DNA from: Streptomyces sclerotialus
GTDB taxonomy: Bacteria > Actinomycetota > Actinomycetes > Streptomycetales > Streptomycetaceae
Direction: 5' to 3'
DNA length: 64,000 nucleotides
Assembly: GCF_040907265.1 (NCBI RefSeq)
Contig: NZ_JBFOHP010000002.1
Span: 558,001-622,000, forward strand
This document shows, one piece after another, positions 52,022 through 62,608 of this stretch. The translations under genes were made by a program, and so were the position numbers. The number at the start of each line of letters is the position of its first letter. Within the stretch, counting starts at the first letter, position 1. The notes below the pieces were generated by a model. It did not search any database and was not told where the DNA came from. It saw only the letters and a program-made list of their open reading frames with translations.

Positions 52022-55000
52022 TCACGAGGCGGTCGGTGCGGCCCGGCTCTGGAGGTGGGTGAGGAGTCGTTCGACGGATGGCATGAGGCGTGGTCCCGCC
52101 GCGGTGGCCAGGACGGCGGCGGCCACGCCCGCGAGGGCCACGGGCCCCAGTGGGGTACAGCCGAAGAAGTGGCTGAGGCCGGGTGTCTGTACGACGGCCA
52201 TCAGGGCGGCGGCGGAGCCCAGGGTGGTCGCCCACAGCAGGGGGCTGCGGTGGCGGCCGGTGAGGGTCTGGGTGAGCTGGGAGCCGACGACACCGCACAG
52301 GGCCATGGTGCTGGTACGGCGCATGGTGCCAGGGGTGAAACGGCCGACCAGCCACGCGACGGTGGCACCCAGCGCGGTCACGACGCCCCGCTGGCGGATC
52401 TGGCGCAGCAGCGGAGCGCCCAGTGCACCGGTACCGACCGGCGCGCTGCCCGGCGTGGTGGATTCCTCGGCGTTCCGGTCGTCCGGTGGTGTCACGGCCA
52501 CGGCCATCGCGGGGAACATGTCCGTCAGCAGATTGACGAGCAGGAGCTGACGGGTGGACAGCGGCGACGCCCCGGAGACCAGGGTGCCGAGCACGGTGAA
52601 ACCGACCTCACCGGCGTTGCCTCCGATCAGGATGCTGATGGCGTCCGCGACGCTGCGCCACAGGGCCCGCCCTTCCCGCACGGCCTCGACCAGTACGGAC
52701 AGGTCCGGGTCGGTCAGGACCAGGTCGGCGGCGTTTCGGGCGGCGGCCGAGCCACGGGCCGCGAGTCCGACACCGACATGGGCGGCGCGGATGGCCGCGG
52801 CGTCGTTGGCGCCGTCGCCGACCATCGCGACGACCTTGCCCGCGGCCCGCAAGGCCTCGACCACCTGGAGCTTCTGTTCCGGAGCGACGCGGGCGACGAC
52901 CCCCGCGTCGCGCAGGAGGCGGGCGCGGCCCGCCCGGTCGGCGGCCGCGAGCTCTTCACCGGTGACGACACCGGTGTCGTCCGGCCAGCCCAGTGCGACG
53001 GCGATCGCGCGCGCGGTGTGGGGGTGGTCGCCGGTCAGCATGACCGGCTTCAGCCCGGCGTCCCGCAGTTCTTCGATCATGGGGGCCGAGCCCGGCCGCG
53101 GGGCATCGGCGAGTGCGACGAATCCCGCGAACTGCAGTTTCGCCAGTGGTTCGTTGACGAGTTCGTCGGGGTCGTGGCCGGTGGTGAGGGTACGGGCGGC
53201 GACGGCGAGCACGCGCAGTCCCGCGCCGGCGAGCGAGTGGGCCCACTCGGCCGCCTCCGCCGGCAGGTCCTCGCAGGCGTCCAGGACGGTTTCGGGGGCT
53301 CCCTTGACCACGAGCAGCGCATCCCCGGCCCCGGATTCGCCGACGGCAGCGGTGTAGCCGCGGCTCGCCTCGAAGGGCAGGCCGGCCTTGGCCGTCCAGT
53401 CGGGGTCGGCCGGGGCGGCGGCCAGGACGGCTTCGTCGGTGGCGTGCGCCTGCCGCCCCGCGGTGTCCTCGGCCTCCTGCGGACAGGCCCGGCCCGCCAG
53501 CCGCAGGACGTCGACGGCATCGTCCTCGTCCGGCTCGCACACGGTCCCGTCGGCGGTGACGAGCCGGGCCACGCGCAGCTGGTTCTCGGTCAGCGTGCCG
53601 GTCTTGTCGAAACACACCGTGTCCACCCGCCCGAGGGCCTCCAGGGCACGGGGAGTACGTACCAGGATGCCGCGCCGGGTCAGGCGCCGGGCGGCCGCCA
53701 TCTGCGCCACGGTGGCCACCAGCGGAAGCCCCTCGGGGACGGCCGCGACCGCGACGGCCACACCACCGCCGACGGCCTCGCGGATCGGGCGGCCCCGGAG
53801 CAGGGCGAGCCCGGTGACCGCGGCCCCGCCCGCGAAGGTGAGCGGCAACGCCTTGCCGGTGAGTTCCTTCAGCCGGCCCTGCACACCGGCGGCCGGCGGG
53901 GTGCGGGAAGCGAGGGTGACGGCCCGGCCGGCTTCGGTGTGCTCCCCCGTGTCCACCACGACGGCGGTGGCCTGCCCGGCGACCACCGTGGTGCCCTCGA
54001 AGACCATGCACCGGCGGTCGGCGATGGCCGCCTGCGGGGTCGCGGTGATCTGTTTGGTGGTGGGCAGCGACTCGCCGGTCAGGGCGGACTCGTCGACCTC
54101 CAGGCCGGTCAGTTCCAGCAGGCGCGCATCCGCGGGCACCACGTCGCCCACGTCCAGCTTGATCAGGTCGCCCGGTACCAGCCGTGCCGCGTCGACCGTG
54201 GCCGGCGCGTCGTCGTCACGGCTGTCGGCGCGCCGCGCCTGCTGCTTCTGGCCCTTGGCCAGTGCGGTCAGGGCCTGTTCGGCGCGCTGCCGCTGGACGC
54301 CGCCGACGAGCGCGTTCATGCCCATCGCGCCGACGACGAGGACCGCGTCGACGGCCGACCCCACGATGGCGGAGGCCGCCGCGCCGACCGCGAGGACGGG
54401 GGTGAGCGGGTCGTCCAGTTCGGCCCGTACCGCGTTGGCGAGCCGTACCGACCACCGGGCCGGTGCGAGGACCGGATGGCCCGTCACCCGTGCGGCCGCG
54501 CCACGCGTCGTCGTCACCGCGCGTGCCAGCGGCGTGGGTGCGCCGGGGCGGCTTTCCTGCAGCCGGGCCTCGGCCTCTTCGGGCTCCAGGGCGTGCCACG
54601 GTACGCGGGGCCGCGGCCGCGGGGCCGCTGCGGCGGCCACGCCGAGGGCCGCCCGCCAGCCCGTCAGGAGCGCGCCCAGGGCCGCGGCGTTGACCGGGCC
54701 GTGCTGCGCGCCGGTGAGGAAGGAGAGCCCGCGCCGTTGGGCGCCGGTGGCGACCAGCAGGCCGGAGAGCGCCGCGCCCGCCCGGGCGAGTATCTGCGAC
54801 TGCCGGCCCACGGAGCGTGCCGCGGGCACGGCCCGCAACAGCCGCCACACGTCCTTCAGCCCGCCGAAGGCCAGGACGTCCGCTTCCCACACGACGGCGC
54901 TGTCGTCGTCGGTGAGGGCCACCGCCACGTCGCTGCTCAGCAACCCCGCCAGCAGCTCCTCGTCCTCGTCCTGGACCGCTGTCCCCGGCTGCGCGCCGGC

Positions 55001-56605
55001 CGTACCGTGCGGGGCCGGTACGCGTGCGACGGTCAGGATCGCGTGCCCGTCGGCCTGGCGGCTCCGTACGTGGTCCACCAGCGGGCGGTCGGCGGAGACG
55101 ACTTCGTCGGCCAGGGCGGCGAAGTCGGCCAGCGCCGGGTCGTCCACCACGATGGTGTACTGGTCGGCCTGCCGGGCCGCGTCCAGGACGGCTTCGGTCA
55201 GCGGATCCAGTTCCCAGCCGACCGTCACCGTGCCGACGTCCTGCCCGCCGGCCGAGACGATCATCATGCCCGTACCGGCCGAGGGCTCGCCCGGTACGGG
55301 GCGCAGCGCCACCCCTTCCGCGTCGTCGGCCGCTTCGCCGTTGCCTTCCCGGCCCAGCGCCGCTGCGGCGGCCTGCCACAGCCGGACACGGTCCCACCCC
55401 TCCGCGCTCGGATGCGCCTCGCAGAGGGTGCGCTTGCTGCCGCGCAGGGCGCTGGGGTGCAGCACCACCGTGTCCACCAGTTGCAGCTGCTTCAGCCGCT
55501 CGGGGTCACGTACCAGCACCCCTGAGCGTGCCAGTGCGCTGCCCAGTGCCGCGGAGAAGGCCACCGGACCGTACCGGGCCGCCTTCGGGGAGCCGGAGAG
55601 CACCGCCTCCGCCGCCTCGTCGAGGTTCCGCCGCAGCAGCAGTGTCGCGGCGGCGCCCAGCATGCTGCCGGTCGCGGCATGGGCCGCGTACTCCTGCGCC
55701 GGTGTCGGACGCAGCGGCGGCCGGGAGACCGTCCGCGTCGTCGCGCTGCAGCGTTCCGGCGCGCACACCCGGTCGTGGGCGGAGTCAAAGACGGCCGCCC
55801 GCGCCACGGCCTCCACCAGCTGCCCGGCGCGCAACATCCCGTCCAGGACCAACGAGGTGGGCGACTGTCCCGCACCGTGCACCGCGGCGTTGGCGGCGGC
55901 GAGCGCCAGATCCGCGCCCGCGGAGCCGAGCCGGCTGTTCAGCAGGGCCCGGAACCGCGGGTTCTCCCGGACCAGCGTCACCCCCGCCGTCACGACCCTG
56001 GACGAGCGCGGCACGCGCAGCACGCGCCCGGTCATCGCCGCCGCGACGCCGACCGCGTCCAGCGCCAGTGCCGTCGCGGCGACCCGCACCGCCGTGGTGC
56101 CCTCCGGGTGCGCGAACTCGTGCAGGGGTTCGTGTCCCCCGGTCAGTCCGTGCCGCTCGGCCAGCTCGGTGGCCTTCTCCACCACCCGGTCGGTGGCCGT
56201 CTCCTGCGTCGCGGTGACCACCAGCCGGGCCAGCCCACCGTCCCAGTAGGCGAGCAGTACGTCCGGCCGTTTCGCGAGCGCGGTGGCCACCTTCCTGGCC
56301 GCTGCCTCCGCCCCGCCCGCACGCCGTACCTGGGTGTCCGAGGCAGGCTGCAACGCGAGGTGCACCCGGGGGCCGGCCCGCCATTCCTCCGCCCCGCCCG
56401 GCATCGCGTTGCGCGCCACGTGGGCCACGCGGACGCTCGTCCCCGCCACCGCCGCCGCGCCGTCCGACGCGGCACGCAGGCCGGCGCCGATGGCGTCCCC
56501 TGCCGCCGAGGCACACGCCTCCGCACCACGGGCGACGTAGCCGGGCGCGGACAGTGCCGCCCCCCACCCCATCGCAGGCAACCGGGTCAACAACCCAAGA
56601 ACCAT
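52022..56605 (-). CDS. Very large P-type cation ATPase (CtpI-like)
   Basis: A 1527-residue P-type ATPase, about 600 residues longer than ordinary P2-type pumps. The actuator TGES ('SALTGESLPTTKQ') is near 845. M4 has 'AVAAVPEGLPLVATV', and the phosphorylated Asp is in 'DTVCFDKTGTLTENQ' near 997. The hinge is 'MVGDGANDAAAIRAAHVGV', and M5-M6 include 'LLLVNLLTDMFPAMAVAVTPPD'. The N-terminal 600 residues have predicted helices and a degenerate second nucleotide-domain-like part, as in mycobacterial CtpI. The transported ion is not evident (PEGLP suggests a P2-like divalent cation pump). It converges on cbiO, so a metal-homeostasis link is possible. Confidence 0.9.
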   Translation of the reverse strand: MVLGLLTRLPAMGWGAALSAPGYVARGAEACASAAGDAIGAGLRAASDGAAAVAGTSVRVAHVARNAMPGGAEEWRAGPRVHLALQPASDTQVRRAGGAEAAARKVATALAKRPDVLLAYWDGGLARLVVTATQETATDRVVEKATELAERHGLTGGHEPLHEFAHPEGTTAVRVAATALALDAVGVAAAMTGRVLRVPRSSRVVTAGVTLVRENPRFRALLNSRLGSAGADLALAAANAAVHGAGQSPTSLVLDGMLRAGQLVEAVARAAVFDSAHDRVCAPERCSATTRTVSRPPLRPTPAQEYAAHAATGSMLGAAATLLLRRNLDEAAEAVLSGSPKAARYGPVAFSAALGSALARSGVLVRDPERLKQLQLVDTVVLHPSALRGSKRTLCEAHPSAEGWDRVRLWQAAAAALGREGNGEAADDAEGVALRPVPGEPSAGTGMMIVSAGGQDVGTVTVGWELDPLTEAVLDAARQADQYTIVVDDPALADFAALADEVVSADRPLVDHVRSRQADGHAILTVARVPAPHGTAGAQPGTAVQDEDEELLAGLLSSDVAVALTDDDSAVVWEADVLAFGGLKDVWRLLRAVPAARSVGRQSQILARAGAALSGLLVATGAQRRGLSFLTGAQHGPVNAAALGALLTGWRAALGVAAAAAPRPRPRVPWHALEPEEAEARLQESRPGAPTPLARAVTTTRGAAARVTGHPVLAPARWSVRLANAVRAELDDPLTPVLAVGAAASAIVGSAVDAVLVVGAMGMNALVGGVQRQRAEQALTALAKGQKQQARRADSRDDDAPATVDAARLVPGDLIKLDVGDVVPADARLLELTGLEVDESALTGESLPTTKQITATPQAAIADRRCMVFEGTTVVAGQATAVVVDTGEHTEAGRAVTLASRTPPAAGVQGRLKELTGKALPLTFAGGAAVTGLALLRGRPIREAVGGGVAVAVAAVPEGLPLVATVAQMAAARRLTRRGILVRTPRALEALGRVDTVCFDKTGTLTENQLRVARLVTADGTVCEPDEDDAVDVLRLAGRACPQEAEDTAGRQAHATDEAVLAAAPADPDWTAKAGLPFEASRGYTAAVGESGAGDALLVVKGAPETVLDACEDLPAEAAEWAHSLAGAGLRVLAVAARTLTTGHDPDELVNEPLAKLQFAGFVALADAPRPGSAPMIEELRDAGLKPVMLTGDHPHTARAIAVALGWPDDTGVVTGEELAAADRAGRARLLRDAGVVARVAPEQKLQVVEALRAAGKVVAMVGDGANDAAAIRAAHVGVGLAARGSAAARNAADLVLTDPDLSVLVEAVREGRALWRSVADAISILIGGNAGEVGFTVLGTLVSGASPLSTRQLLLVNLLTDMFPAMAVAVTPPDDRNAEESTTPGSAPVGTGALGAPLLRQIRQRGVVTALGATVAWLVGRFTPGTMRRTSTMALCGVVGSQLTQTLTGRHRSPLLWATTLGSAAALMAVVQTPGLSHFFGCTPLGPVALAGVAAAVLATAAGPRLMPSVERLLTHLQSRAAPTAS

Positions 56606-56696
56606 GTCCCACCCTCGTCAAACGGTCGACGCACACGGAGGCCCGGCCCGGGGAGCGCGGCCGGGCCGCCGCTCGCTCCCCGGTGCGGAGTCACGT

Positions 56697-57272
56697 TCAG
56701 GAGGCCGTTGCCCGCGATGACGTGCGCTTCGTCGCCTTCGCGCCCGACGCGGTACGTGAGCGGGTGCCGGTGGCCTTGCCCGCCGTGGTCTTGCCCGCTG
56801 TCGCCTTGCCCCCCGCCGACTTCCTCGTCGTCGCCTTCCCGGCCGTCGCCTTCGCGGCCTTCTTGGCCGTGGGCTTCGCCTTGGCCGAAGTCCCGGTCCG
56901 GCTCTTGGCAGCGGTCTTGGCAGCGGTCTTTGGAGCGCTCCTGGCAGTGGTCTCGGGAGCCGCGGTGCCCTGTGCGGGGCTGCCCTGCTCACCGTGCTGC
57001 CCGTCCTCCTGGGGGCGGGGCTGGGTCAGCCAGACGGCAGCCGCACCGGCCACCGCGATCGGCCATTCGATGACGCCTGCCACGCCGAGCAGCCCCGCGC
57101 CGGCATACGCCGCGACGCGCCGTCCGTGCGGCGACACCACGCCCACCGCGTTGAGCGCGCCCTCGGCCGCCTTCTTCACCTCCGTGGCGCCGGGCACCTG
57201 ACGCAGGTTCGGCGAGATCGCCCGAAGCGGTCCCGGCAGCCTGCTTGAAGACGACGACTGCTCCTCGCTCAT
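56697..57272 (-). CDS. Lys/Ala-rich membrane-associated protein upstream of the P-type ATPase
   Basis: A 191-residue protein. Residues 1-55 are soluble ('LRAISPNLRQVPGATEVKKAAEGALNAVG'). A hydrophobic hairpin or helix follows at about 57-85 ('YAGAGLLGVAGVIEWPIAVAGAAAVWL'). The tail of about 100 residues has many AAK, TAK and KAT repeats, like histone H1/HupB tails, and could bind nucleic acid or acidic lipids. GGAGG lies 5 nt before ATG 57272. It is 91 nt upstream of the ATPase in the same direction, probably co-transcribed. Similar proteins sit next to CtpI-type genes. Confidence 0.82.
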   Translation of the reverse strand: MSEEQSSSSSRLPGPLRAISPNLRQVPGATEVKKAAEGALNAVGVVSPHGRRVAAYAGAGLLGVAGVIEWPIAVAGAAAVWLTQPRPQEDGQHGEQGSPAQGTAAPETTARSAPKTAAKTAAKSRTGTSAKAKPTAKKAAKATAGKATTRKSAGGKATAGKTTAGKATGTRSRTASGAKATKRTSSRATAS

Positions 57273-57493
57273 ACCGCCTCCGCATGCGATCCCACAGGTC
57301 CTCGCCGCAGAGGGACGGACGGTACCTGCATGTCTGCCGCTGTCTGCCTCCTGGTTCCCCGAAGGCCACGGAACAATCACACATCTCACCCCTGAGGGTG
57401 GACATCTGCGGCATACGTACCTGTCGGCTTGCCGCCATGGGACGGGTCATCGCAGGTGAGAGCGGTGCGAGGCCCGGTCGTGCCGGGCCGGGA

Positions 57494-58831
57494 CTAGATC
57501 CCGAGGGCGCTGAGGGCGGCCTCCATCGCGAAGACGCCGCCGAGGCCCAGGACGGCGAGGACCGTCGTGTAGGTGGTACGTGCCTTGATGGCGTCCAGGA
57601 CCGACAGGTTGAAGTACTCCTTGAACATCCAGAAGCCGGGGTCGTTGACGTGGGAGAAGGCGATGGAGCCGCAGGAGACCGCGAGGACCATCAGTTCCGG
57701 GTGGATGCCGCTGCCCGCGACGAGCGGCGCCGCGATGCCCGCCGCCGTGGTCACCGCGACCGTCGCCGACCCGAGCGCGATGCGCAGGATCGCGGCGATC
57801 AGCCACGACAGGAGGATCGGCGAGACGGACCACCCGTGGGTGAGGTCCTTGATGTAATCGGCGATCCCGCCTTCGACCAGGACGTTCTTGAAGGCGCCGC
57901 CGGCGCCGATGACCAGCAGGATCATCGCCATGGCCTGCGCCGCGTCGCCGCAGGAGGAAGCCACTTCCCCCAGGGAGCGGCCGATGCGCGGGCCGAACGC
58001 CCATGCCGCCAGGATCAGGGTGAGCAGCAGGGCGACAGGGGCGGAACCGAGGAAGGCGACCAGCGGCATTCCGGCGTGGTGTGCGCCCACCACCATCTCG
58101 GCCACCGACGCACCCGCGATGAGCACCACCGGGAAGAGCGCGACCGAGAGGGACCACCCCATACCGGGCATCTCCTCGTCGGTGAAGGCGCGGTCACTGA
58201 CGAGTCCGGTCGGGATGGACGGGTTCATCCGGCGGACGAAGGCCAGCCGGGGCCACACCAGCGCGATGAGCGCACCGGCCGGGACCGCGATGAACAGGCC
58301 GAAGAAGAGGGTCTTGCCGATGGAGGCGTCGAACATCGCCGCGACGGCGGTCGGGCCGGGGTGCGGCGGCAGGAAGCTGTGCATGGTGGACAGCGCGATC
58401 GACATCGGCAGACCGATCCACAGCAGGTTCTTGCCGGTCACCCGGACCAGCGTGAACGCCACCGGCACGATGATCACGAAGGCCACTTCGTAGAACATGG
58501 TGACGCCGATGAGCATGGCGGTGACCACCATGGCGACCTGTACCCACCGGTCGCCGAACCGGTCGGACATGGTCGTCGCGATCCGCTGGGCCGCGCCGGA
58601 GTCGCCCATCACCCGGCCGACCATCGCGCCGAGCCCGATCACGAGCATGGTGTCGCCGATCTGGCCGCCGACGCCCTCACCGAGTACGTCGGGGATCTTC
58701 TCCAGGTCGATTCCCCGGACGACTGCCACGACCACCGCGACCAGCAGCAGAGCGATGAACCCGTTGAGCTTGAGCCGGGTCATCAGGAAGAGCAGCGCCA
58801 CCACGCTGAGCGCCACGACGAGCAGGGGCAT
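57494..58831 (-). CDS. gntP: Gluconate/aldarate permease, GntP family
   Basis: A 445-residue GntP-type transporter with about 12 membrane segments. Family marks are 'LNGFIALLLVAVVVAVVRGIDLEKIPDVLGEGVGG', 'MVIGLGAMVGRVMGDSGAAQRIA', 'MHSFLPPHPGPTAVAAMF' and 'VSCGSIAFSHVNDPGFWMFKEYFN'. As the last gene after kdgD and the glucarate dehydratase it most likely imports glucarate or a related aldarate. GGGAG lies 8-9 nt before ATG 58831. Confidence 0.93.
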   Translation of the reverse strand: MPLLVVALSVVALLFLMTRLKLNGFIALLLVAVVVAVVRGIDLEKIPDVLGEGVGGQIGDTMLVIGLGAMVGRVMGDSGAAQRIATTMSDRFGDRWVQVAMVVTAMLIGVTMFYEVAFVIIVPVAFTLVRVTGKNLLWIGLPMSIALSTMHSFLPPHPGPTAVAAMFDASIGKTLFFGLFIAVPAGALIALVWPRLAFVRRMNPSIPTGLVSDRAFTDEEMPGMGWSLSVALFPVVLIAGASVAEMVVGAHHAGMPLVAFLGSAPVALLLTLILAAWAFGPRIGRSLGEVASSCGDAAQAMAMILLVIGAGGAFKNVLVEGGIADYIKDLTHGWSVSPILLSWLIAAILRIALGSATVAVTTAAGIAAPLVAGSGIHPELMVLAVSCGSIAFSHVNDPGFWMFKEYFNLSVLDAIKARTTYTTVLAVLGLGGVFAMEAALSALGI

Positions 58832-58940
58832 ATCACTTCTCCCTTGAAGTGATGCCGGGATGCGGTCCGCCGGAGGTGCGGCCTCCGGCGGACCGGGATC
58901 CCGGTGGTGAGTGGGAACGAACGGTGTGCGTGAGCAGGGA

Positions 58941-60287
58941 TCAGCGCACGAGCGCCGGCCGCTTGGGGTCGAACTCCCAGCCGGGGAGGAGGTACTGCAT
59001 GCCGGCGGCGTCGTCGCGGCCACCGAGGCCGAGGCTGAAGTACAGTTCCTCGGCCGCCTCGACGCGTTCCAGGTCGAGGTCGATGCCGAGGCCGGGGCGG
59101 TCGGGCAGGGCGATGGCGCCGTCGCGGATGGCGAGCGGCTCGCGGGTCAGGTGCTGGCCGTCCTGCCAGATCCAGTGCGTGTCGATCGCGGTGATGTCCC
59201 CGGGCGCGGCGGCGGCGACGTGGGTGAACATCGCCAGTGACACATCGAAGTGGTTGTTGGAGTGCGAACCCCAGGTCAGGCCCCAGGCGTCACAGAGCTG
59301 GGCGACGCGCACCGAGCCGTTCATGGTCCAGAAGTGCGGGTCGGCGAGCGGGATGTCGACGGCGTCGGACTTGACCGCGTGGCCGAGCTGCCGCCAGTCC
59401 GTCGCGATCATGTTGGTCGCGGTGGGCAGACCGGTGGCGCGGCGGAACTCCGCCATCGTCTCGCGTCCGGAGTAGCCGCCCTCCCCGCCGCAGGGGTCCT
59501 CGGCGTACGCCAGGACGTCGCGCAGCCCGCGCCCGATCTCGATGGCGTCCTTCAGCGGCCAGGCGCCGTTGGGGTCGAGGGTGACGCGTGCCTCGGGGAA
59601 GCGCTCGGCGAGAGCGGTGACGGCCTCCGCCTCGGCGTGCCCGTCCAGCACGCCGCCCTTGAGCTTGAAGTCCTGGAATCCGTAGCGCTCCTGGGCCGCC
59701 TCGGCGAGCCGGACGACGGCCTCCGGTGTCAGTGCCTCCTGGTCGCGCAGCCGCAGCCAGGCGTCCTTGGCGTCCGGGTCGTTCCGGTACGGGAGGTCGG
59801 TGCGCGTACGGTCGCCGACGAAGAACAGATAGCCGAGGACGGGGACGCTGGTGCGCTGTACGCCCTCGCCGAGCAGTGCGGCGGTCGGCACACCGAGGTG
59901 CTGGCCGAGCAGGTCGAGCAGGGCCGACTCGACGGCGGTCACCGCGTGCACGGTGATGCGCAGGTCGAAGGTCTGGGCACCGCGCCCGCCGGCGTCGCGG
60001 TCGCCGAACCGCTCGCGTATCGCCCGCAGTACGGCCTGCGGATCACCGACGGACCGGCCGACGATCAGGTCGCGCGCCTCCTCCAGGGTGGTGCGGATGC
60101 CCTCGCCGCCGGGCACCTCACCGACTCCGGTGCGGCCCTCGGAGTCGGTGAGCATCACCAGATTGCGGGTGAAGTACGGTGCGTGCGCGCCGCTGAGGTT
60201 CAGCAGCATGCTGTCCTGTCCGGCGACCGGGATGACCCGCATCGCGGCGACGACGGGCGGGCCGGCGGGAGGTGTGCTGGTGTTCAT
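58941..60287 (-). CDS. gudD: Glucarate dehydratase
   Basis: A 448-residue enolase-superfamily enzyme. The catalytic Lys pair is in 'FKLKGG' (K208/K210), the metal-binding Asp in 'VTLDPNGAW', then '[21 protein letters not shown]' and '[10 protein letters not shown]', and the catalytic His in '[10 protein letters not shown]'. It dehydrates D-glucarate (and L-idarate) to 5-dehydro-4-deoxyglucarate. It lies between kdgD and gntP, so the three act in sequence. Confidence 0.95.
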   Translation of the reverse strand: MNTSTPPAGPPVVAAMRVIPVAGQDSMLLNLSGAHAPYFTRNLVMLTDSEGRTGVGEVPGGEGIRTTLEEARDLIVGRSVGDPQAVLRAIRERFGDRDAGGRGAQTFDLRITVHAVTAVESALLDLLGQHLGVPTAALLGEGVQRTSVPVLGYLFFVGDRTRTDLPYRNDPDAKDAWLRLRDQEALTPEAVVRLAEAAQERYGFQDFKLKGGVLDGHAEAEAVTALAERFPEARVTLDPNGAWPLKDAIEIGRGLRDVLAYAEDPCGGEGGYSGRETMAEFRRATGLPTATNMIATDWRQLGHAVKSDAVDIPLADPHFWTMNGSVRVAQLCDAWGLTWGSHSNNHFDVSLAMFTHVAAAAPGDITAIDTHWIWQDGQHLTREPLAIRDGAIALPDRPGLGIDLDLERVEAAEELYFSLGLGGRDDAAGMQYLLPGWEFDPKRPALVR

Positions 60288-60385
60288 GGTTCGGTGCCTT
60301 TCACGAGCGGAGTGAGGCGGGCGTGACCGGCGGCGGGGCACGCCGGGAGGGCTGCCGGCGCGGCCGGGCGGGCGTCGGCGGTGGC

Positions 60386-61306
60386 TCAGCCGTCGAGACC
60401 CTGGATCAGGGCGGCGAGCTGCTCGAGCTCCGCCGGCTCCAGGTCGGTCAGCGGCGGCCGGACCGGCCCTGCCGGGTGGCCGGTGACGGTCATGCCGGCC
60501 TTGACGATGCTCACCGCGTAGCCCTGCTTGCGGTCGCGGATCCGCGTGTACGGCAGGACGAAGTCGTCGAGCATGCGCCGCACATCGGCGTGGCGGCGCT
60601 CCCGGACCGCGGCGTAGAAGCTGAGCGCGAACTCCGGAAGGAAGTTGAAGAGGGCCGAGGAGTAGGTGGTGACGCCGAGTTCCAGCAAGGGCGGGGCGTA
60701 CGTCTCGGCGGTCGGGAGGCCGCCGATGTAGGTCAGGCGGTCGCCCGTGCGGGCGTACAGGCGGGTGAGGGGGTCGATGTCACCGACGCCGTCCTTGAAA
60801 CCGATCAGATTCGGGCAGCGCTCGGCGAGGCGGGCGACGGTGTCCGGAGCGTAGACGGCGTTGGCCCGGCTGTACACGATGACGCCGAGCCCGGTGGCCC
60901 GGCAGACCGCCTCGGCGTGTGCGGCGAGCCCGTCCTGCGGGGCCTCGGTGAGGTACGGCGGGAAGAGGAGCAGGCCGTCGGCTCCGGCGCGCTCGGCGGC
61001 CTTGGCGTACTCGACGGCGGTGGCCGTGCCGTACCCGGCGGGGGCGATGACCGGCGTCCCCGCGGGCGCGCTCTCGACGGCGGCGGCGACGGCCCGCTCC
61101 ACCTCCGCCGGGGAGAGCGAGAAGAACTCACCGGTGCCACCGGCCGCGAAGAGGCCCGCCACGTCGTACTTCCCGAGCCGCGCGATGTTCTCGCGGTACG
61201 CGTCCTCGTCGAAGGACAGGTCGTCGGGCCGGAAGTGTGTCACCGGGAAGGAGAGCAGGCCGGAACCGAGGCGGCGGCCCAGTTCGGCAGGGGTGTGGTC
61301 GGTCAT
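60386..61306 (-). CDS. kdgD: 5-dehydro-4-deoxyglucarate dehydratase (copy 1)
   Basis: A 306-residue class I aldolase-fold enzyme. The Schiff-base Lys171 is in '[10 protein letters not shown]' and Tyr145 in 'VIVYSRAN'; '[24 protein letters not shown]' is typical of KdgD in the DHDPS superfamily. It dehydrates and decarboxylates 5-dehydro-4-deoxyglucarate to 2-oxoglutarate semialdehyde. AGGAG is 8 nt before ATG 61306. First gene of the aldarate operon. Confidence 0.95.
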   Translation of the reverse strand: MTDHTPAELGRRLGSGLLSFPVTHFRPDDLSFDEDAYRENIARLGKYDVAGLFAAGGTGEFFSLSPAEVERAVAAAVESAPAGTPVIAPAGYGTATAVEYAKAAERAGADGLLLFPPYLTEAPQDGLAAHAEAVCRATGLGVIVYSRANAVYAPDTVARLAERCPNLIGFKDGVGDIDPLTRLYARTGDRLTYIGGLPTAETYAPPLLELGVTTYSSALFNFLPEFALSFYAAVRERRHADVRRMLDDFVLPYTRIRDRKQGYAVSIVKAGMTVTGHPAGPVRPPLTDLEPAELEQLAALIQGLDG

Positions 61307-61522
61307 GGCTGGGGCTCCTGGCTCACGGAGAGGCGTGCGGCTCACGCGGCTTCCCGGTTCCGTGCGTGGCCTGCCCACGACTTCCGGAACTTCCGAGCGC
61401 GGCGGGGCGCTTGCTGACGCCCGTGGCGGAAACCGCTTCAATTGCTGGCCGGAACGTTAAGAGCCTGTTGCGATGCGGGTCCAACACCATTTCGGCATCC
61501 TGCGATACCCGCGGCGCATCGT

Positions 61523-62398
61523 TCACAGATGCCGGAGGAGCGCGTGCAGAGCCGGGTTGTCGTTGGCCTTCCGCCAGACCAGGTGCAGCTCGACCGGGGT
61601 GGGGTCGGGCAGTTCGAGGGGCCTGAAGGTGATGCCGGAGAAGCGCATCTGGGCGGCCGCCTCGGGCACGAGGGCGATGCCCCAGCCCGCGTTGACCATG
61701 GCCAGCAGGCTGTGCACCTGGCTGAGGTACTGGGTGAACACGGGGGTGACCCGGGCGGCGCGGAAGATGCTGACCAGCAGTTCGTGGAAGTAGCGGGCCT
61801 CCACCGGCGAGTACATGAGCACCTGCTGCCCGTCGAACTCACCGACGCCCACCGGGCCTTCCGCCGCACCGAGCGGATGGTCGCGGGGCACGGCGGCCAG
61901 CAGGCCTTCCCTGATGGCCGGGCGGGTCTCCAGGTCGGGCCCGGTACTGGAGGGGCGGATCATGCCGAGGTCGAGCGAGCCTTCGGTGATCGCTTCGAGC
62001 TGGTCGCGGGTGACCTTCTCGCGCAGCACGATCTCCGTGCCCGGCATGGTGGAGCGGGCGACGTCGAGCAGCGTGCCGAGCGCGGAGTAGGCACTGGCGG
62101 CGGTGAAGCCGATGGCGATCGCGCCGGCCTGCCCGGCGGAGACCTGCTTGGCGGCGAGCGTCGCCGCTTCCGCCTGGCGCAGGATGTTGCGTGCTTCGTT
62201 GAGGAAGGACCGGCCGGCCGGGGTGAGGCGCACGGTGCGGTTGGTGCGGTCCAGCAGCTGCACGTCCAGTTCGTGTTCGAGCAGCTGGATCTGGCGGCTC
62301 AACGGAGGCTGGGTCATGCGCAGGCGCTCGGCGGCCCTCGTGAAGTGCAGTTCCTCGGCCACCGCGACAAAGCTCACCAACTGCACGAGTGTGAACAA
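61523..62398 (-). CDS. LysR regulator of aldarate catabolism
   Basis: A 291-residue LysR protein. The HTH is 'LVSFVAVAEELHFTRAAERLRMTQPPLSRQIQLLEHELDVQLL'; the effector domain contains 'GAIAIGFTAASAYSALGTLL'. The start is TTG 62398: the site GGAGGG is 6 nt upstream and the helix 1 sequence begins there. It sits between the two divergent aldarate operons and probably controls both. Confidence 0.9.
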   Translation of the reverse strand: MFTLVQLVSFVAVAEELHFTRAAERLRMTQPPLSRQIQLLEHELDVQLLDRTNRTVRLTPAGRSFLNEARNILRQAEAATLAAKQVSAGQAGAIAIGFTAASAYSALGTLLDVARSTMPGTEIVLREKVTRDQLEAITEGSLDLGMIRPSSTGPDLETRPAIREGLLAAVPRDHPLGAAEGPVGVGEFDGQQVLMYSPVEARYFHELLVSIFRAARVTPVFTQYLSQVHSLLAMVNAGWGIALVPEAAAQMRFSGITFRPLELPDPTPVELHLVWRKANDNPALHALLRHL

Positions 62399-62608
62399 CG
62401 ATACCCTCCAGGTATTGAGCCATCCAAAAACTAAGTTGGACGTGGATCAATCGCCGACCCTAGCGTCAGGGGAAATCCACGGCGAGCCACCCCTGCCGGC
62501 GCCCCGGCCGGGAGGAACCGCCCGCCTCGCACCGGGAGCGCCACCGGGCTCCTCCCCCTCCTCGCGGCCGACCGCGACCGCACCCACCTATCACCCCAGG
62601 GACATGAA
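62399..62608. promoter_or_regulatory. Divergent promoter region, lysR / talarate dehydratase
   Basis: A 210-nt spacer expected to hold both promoters and the LysR site. ATCCAAAAACTAAGTTGGAC at about 62424-62443 is the AT-richest part, with arms TCCAA and TTGGA forming an inverted repeat that matches a T-N11-A LysR box. An ATG at 62604 opens a three-codon ORF (MKW) just before the dehydratase start. Confidence 0.5.

Noticed and set aside
52055..56249. Very long plus-strand open frames opposite the P-type ATPase
   Set aside because: They are antisense shadows caused by GC-rich third positions. They show Arg/Pro/Ala-rich nonsense, no domains and no ribosome sites, while the minus strand has all P-type ATPase motifs.
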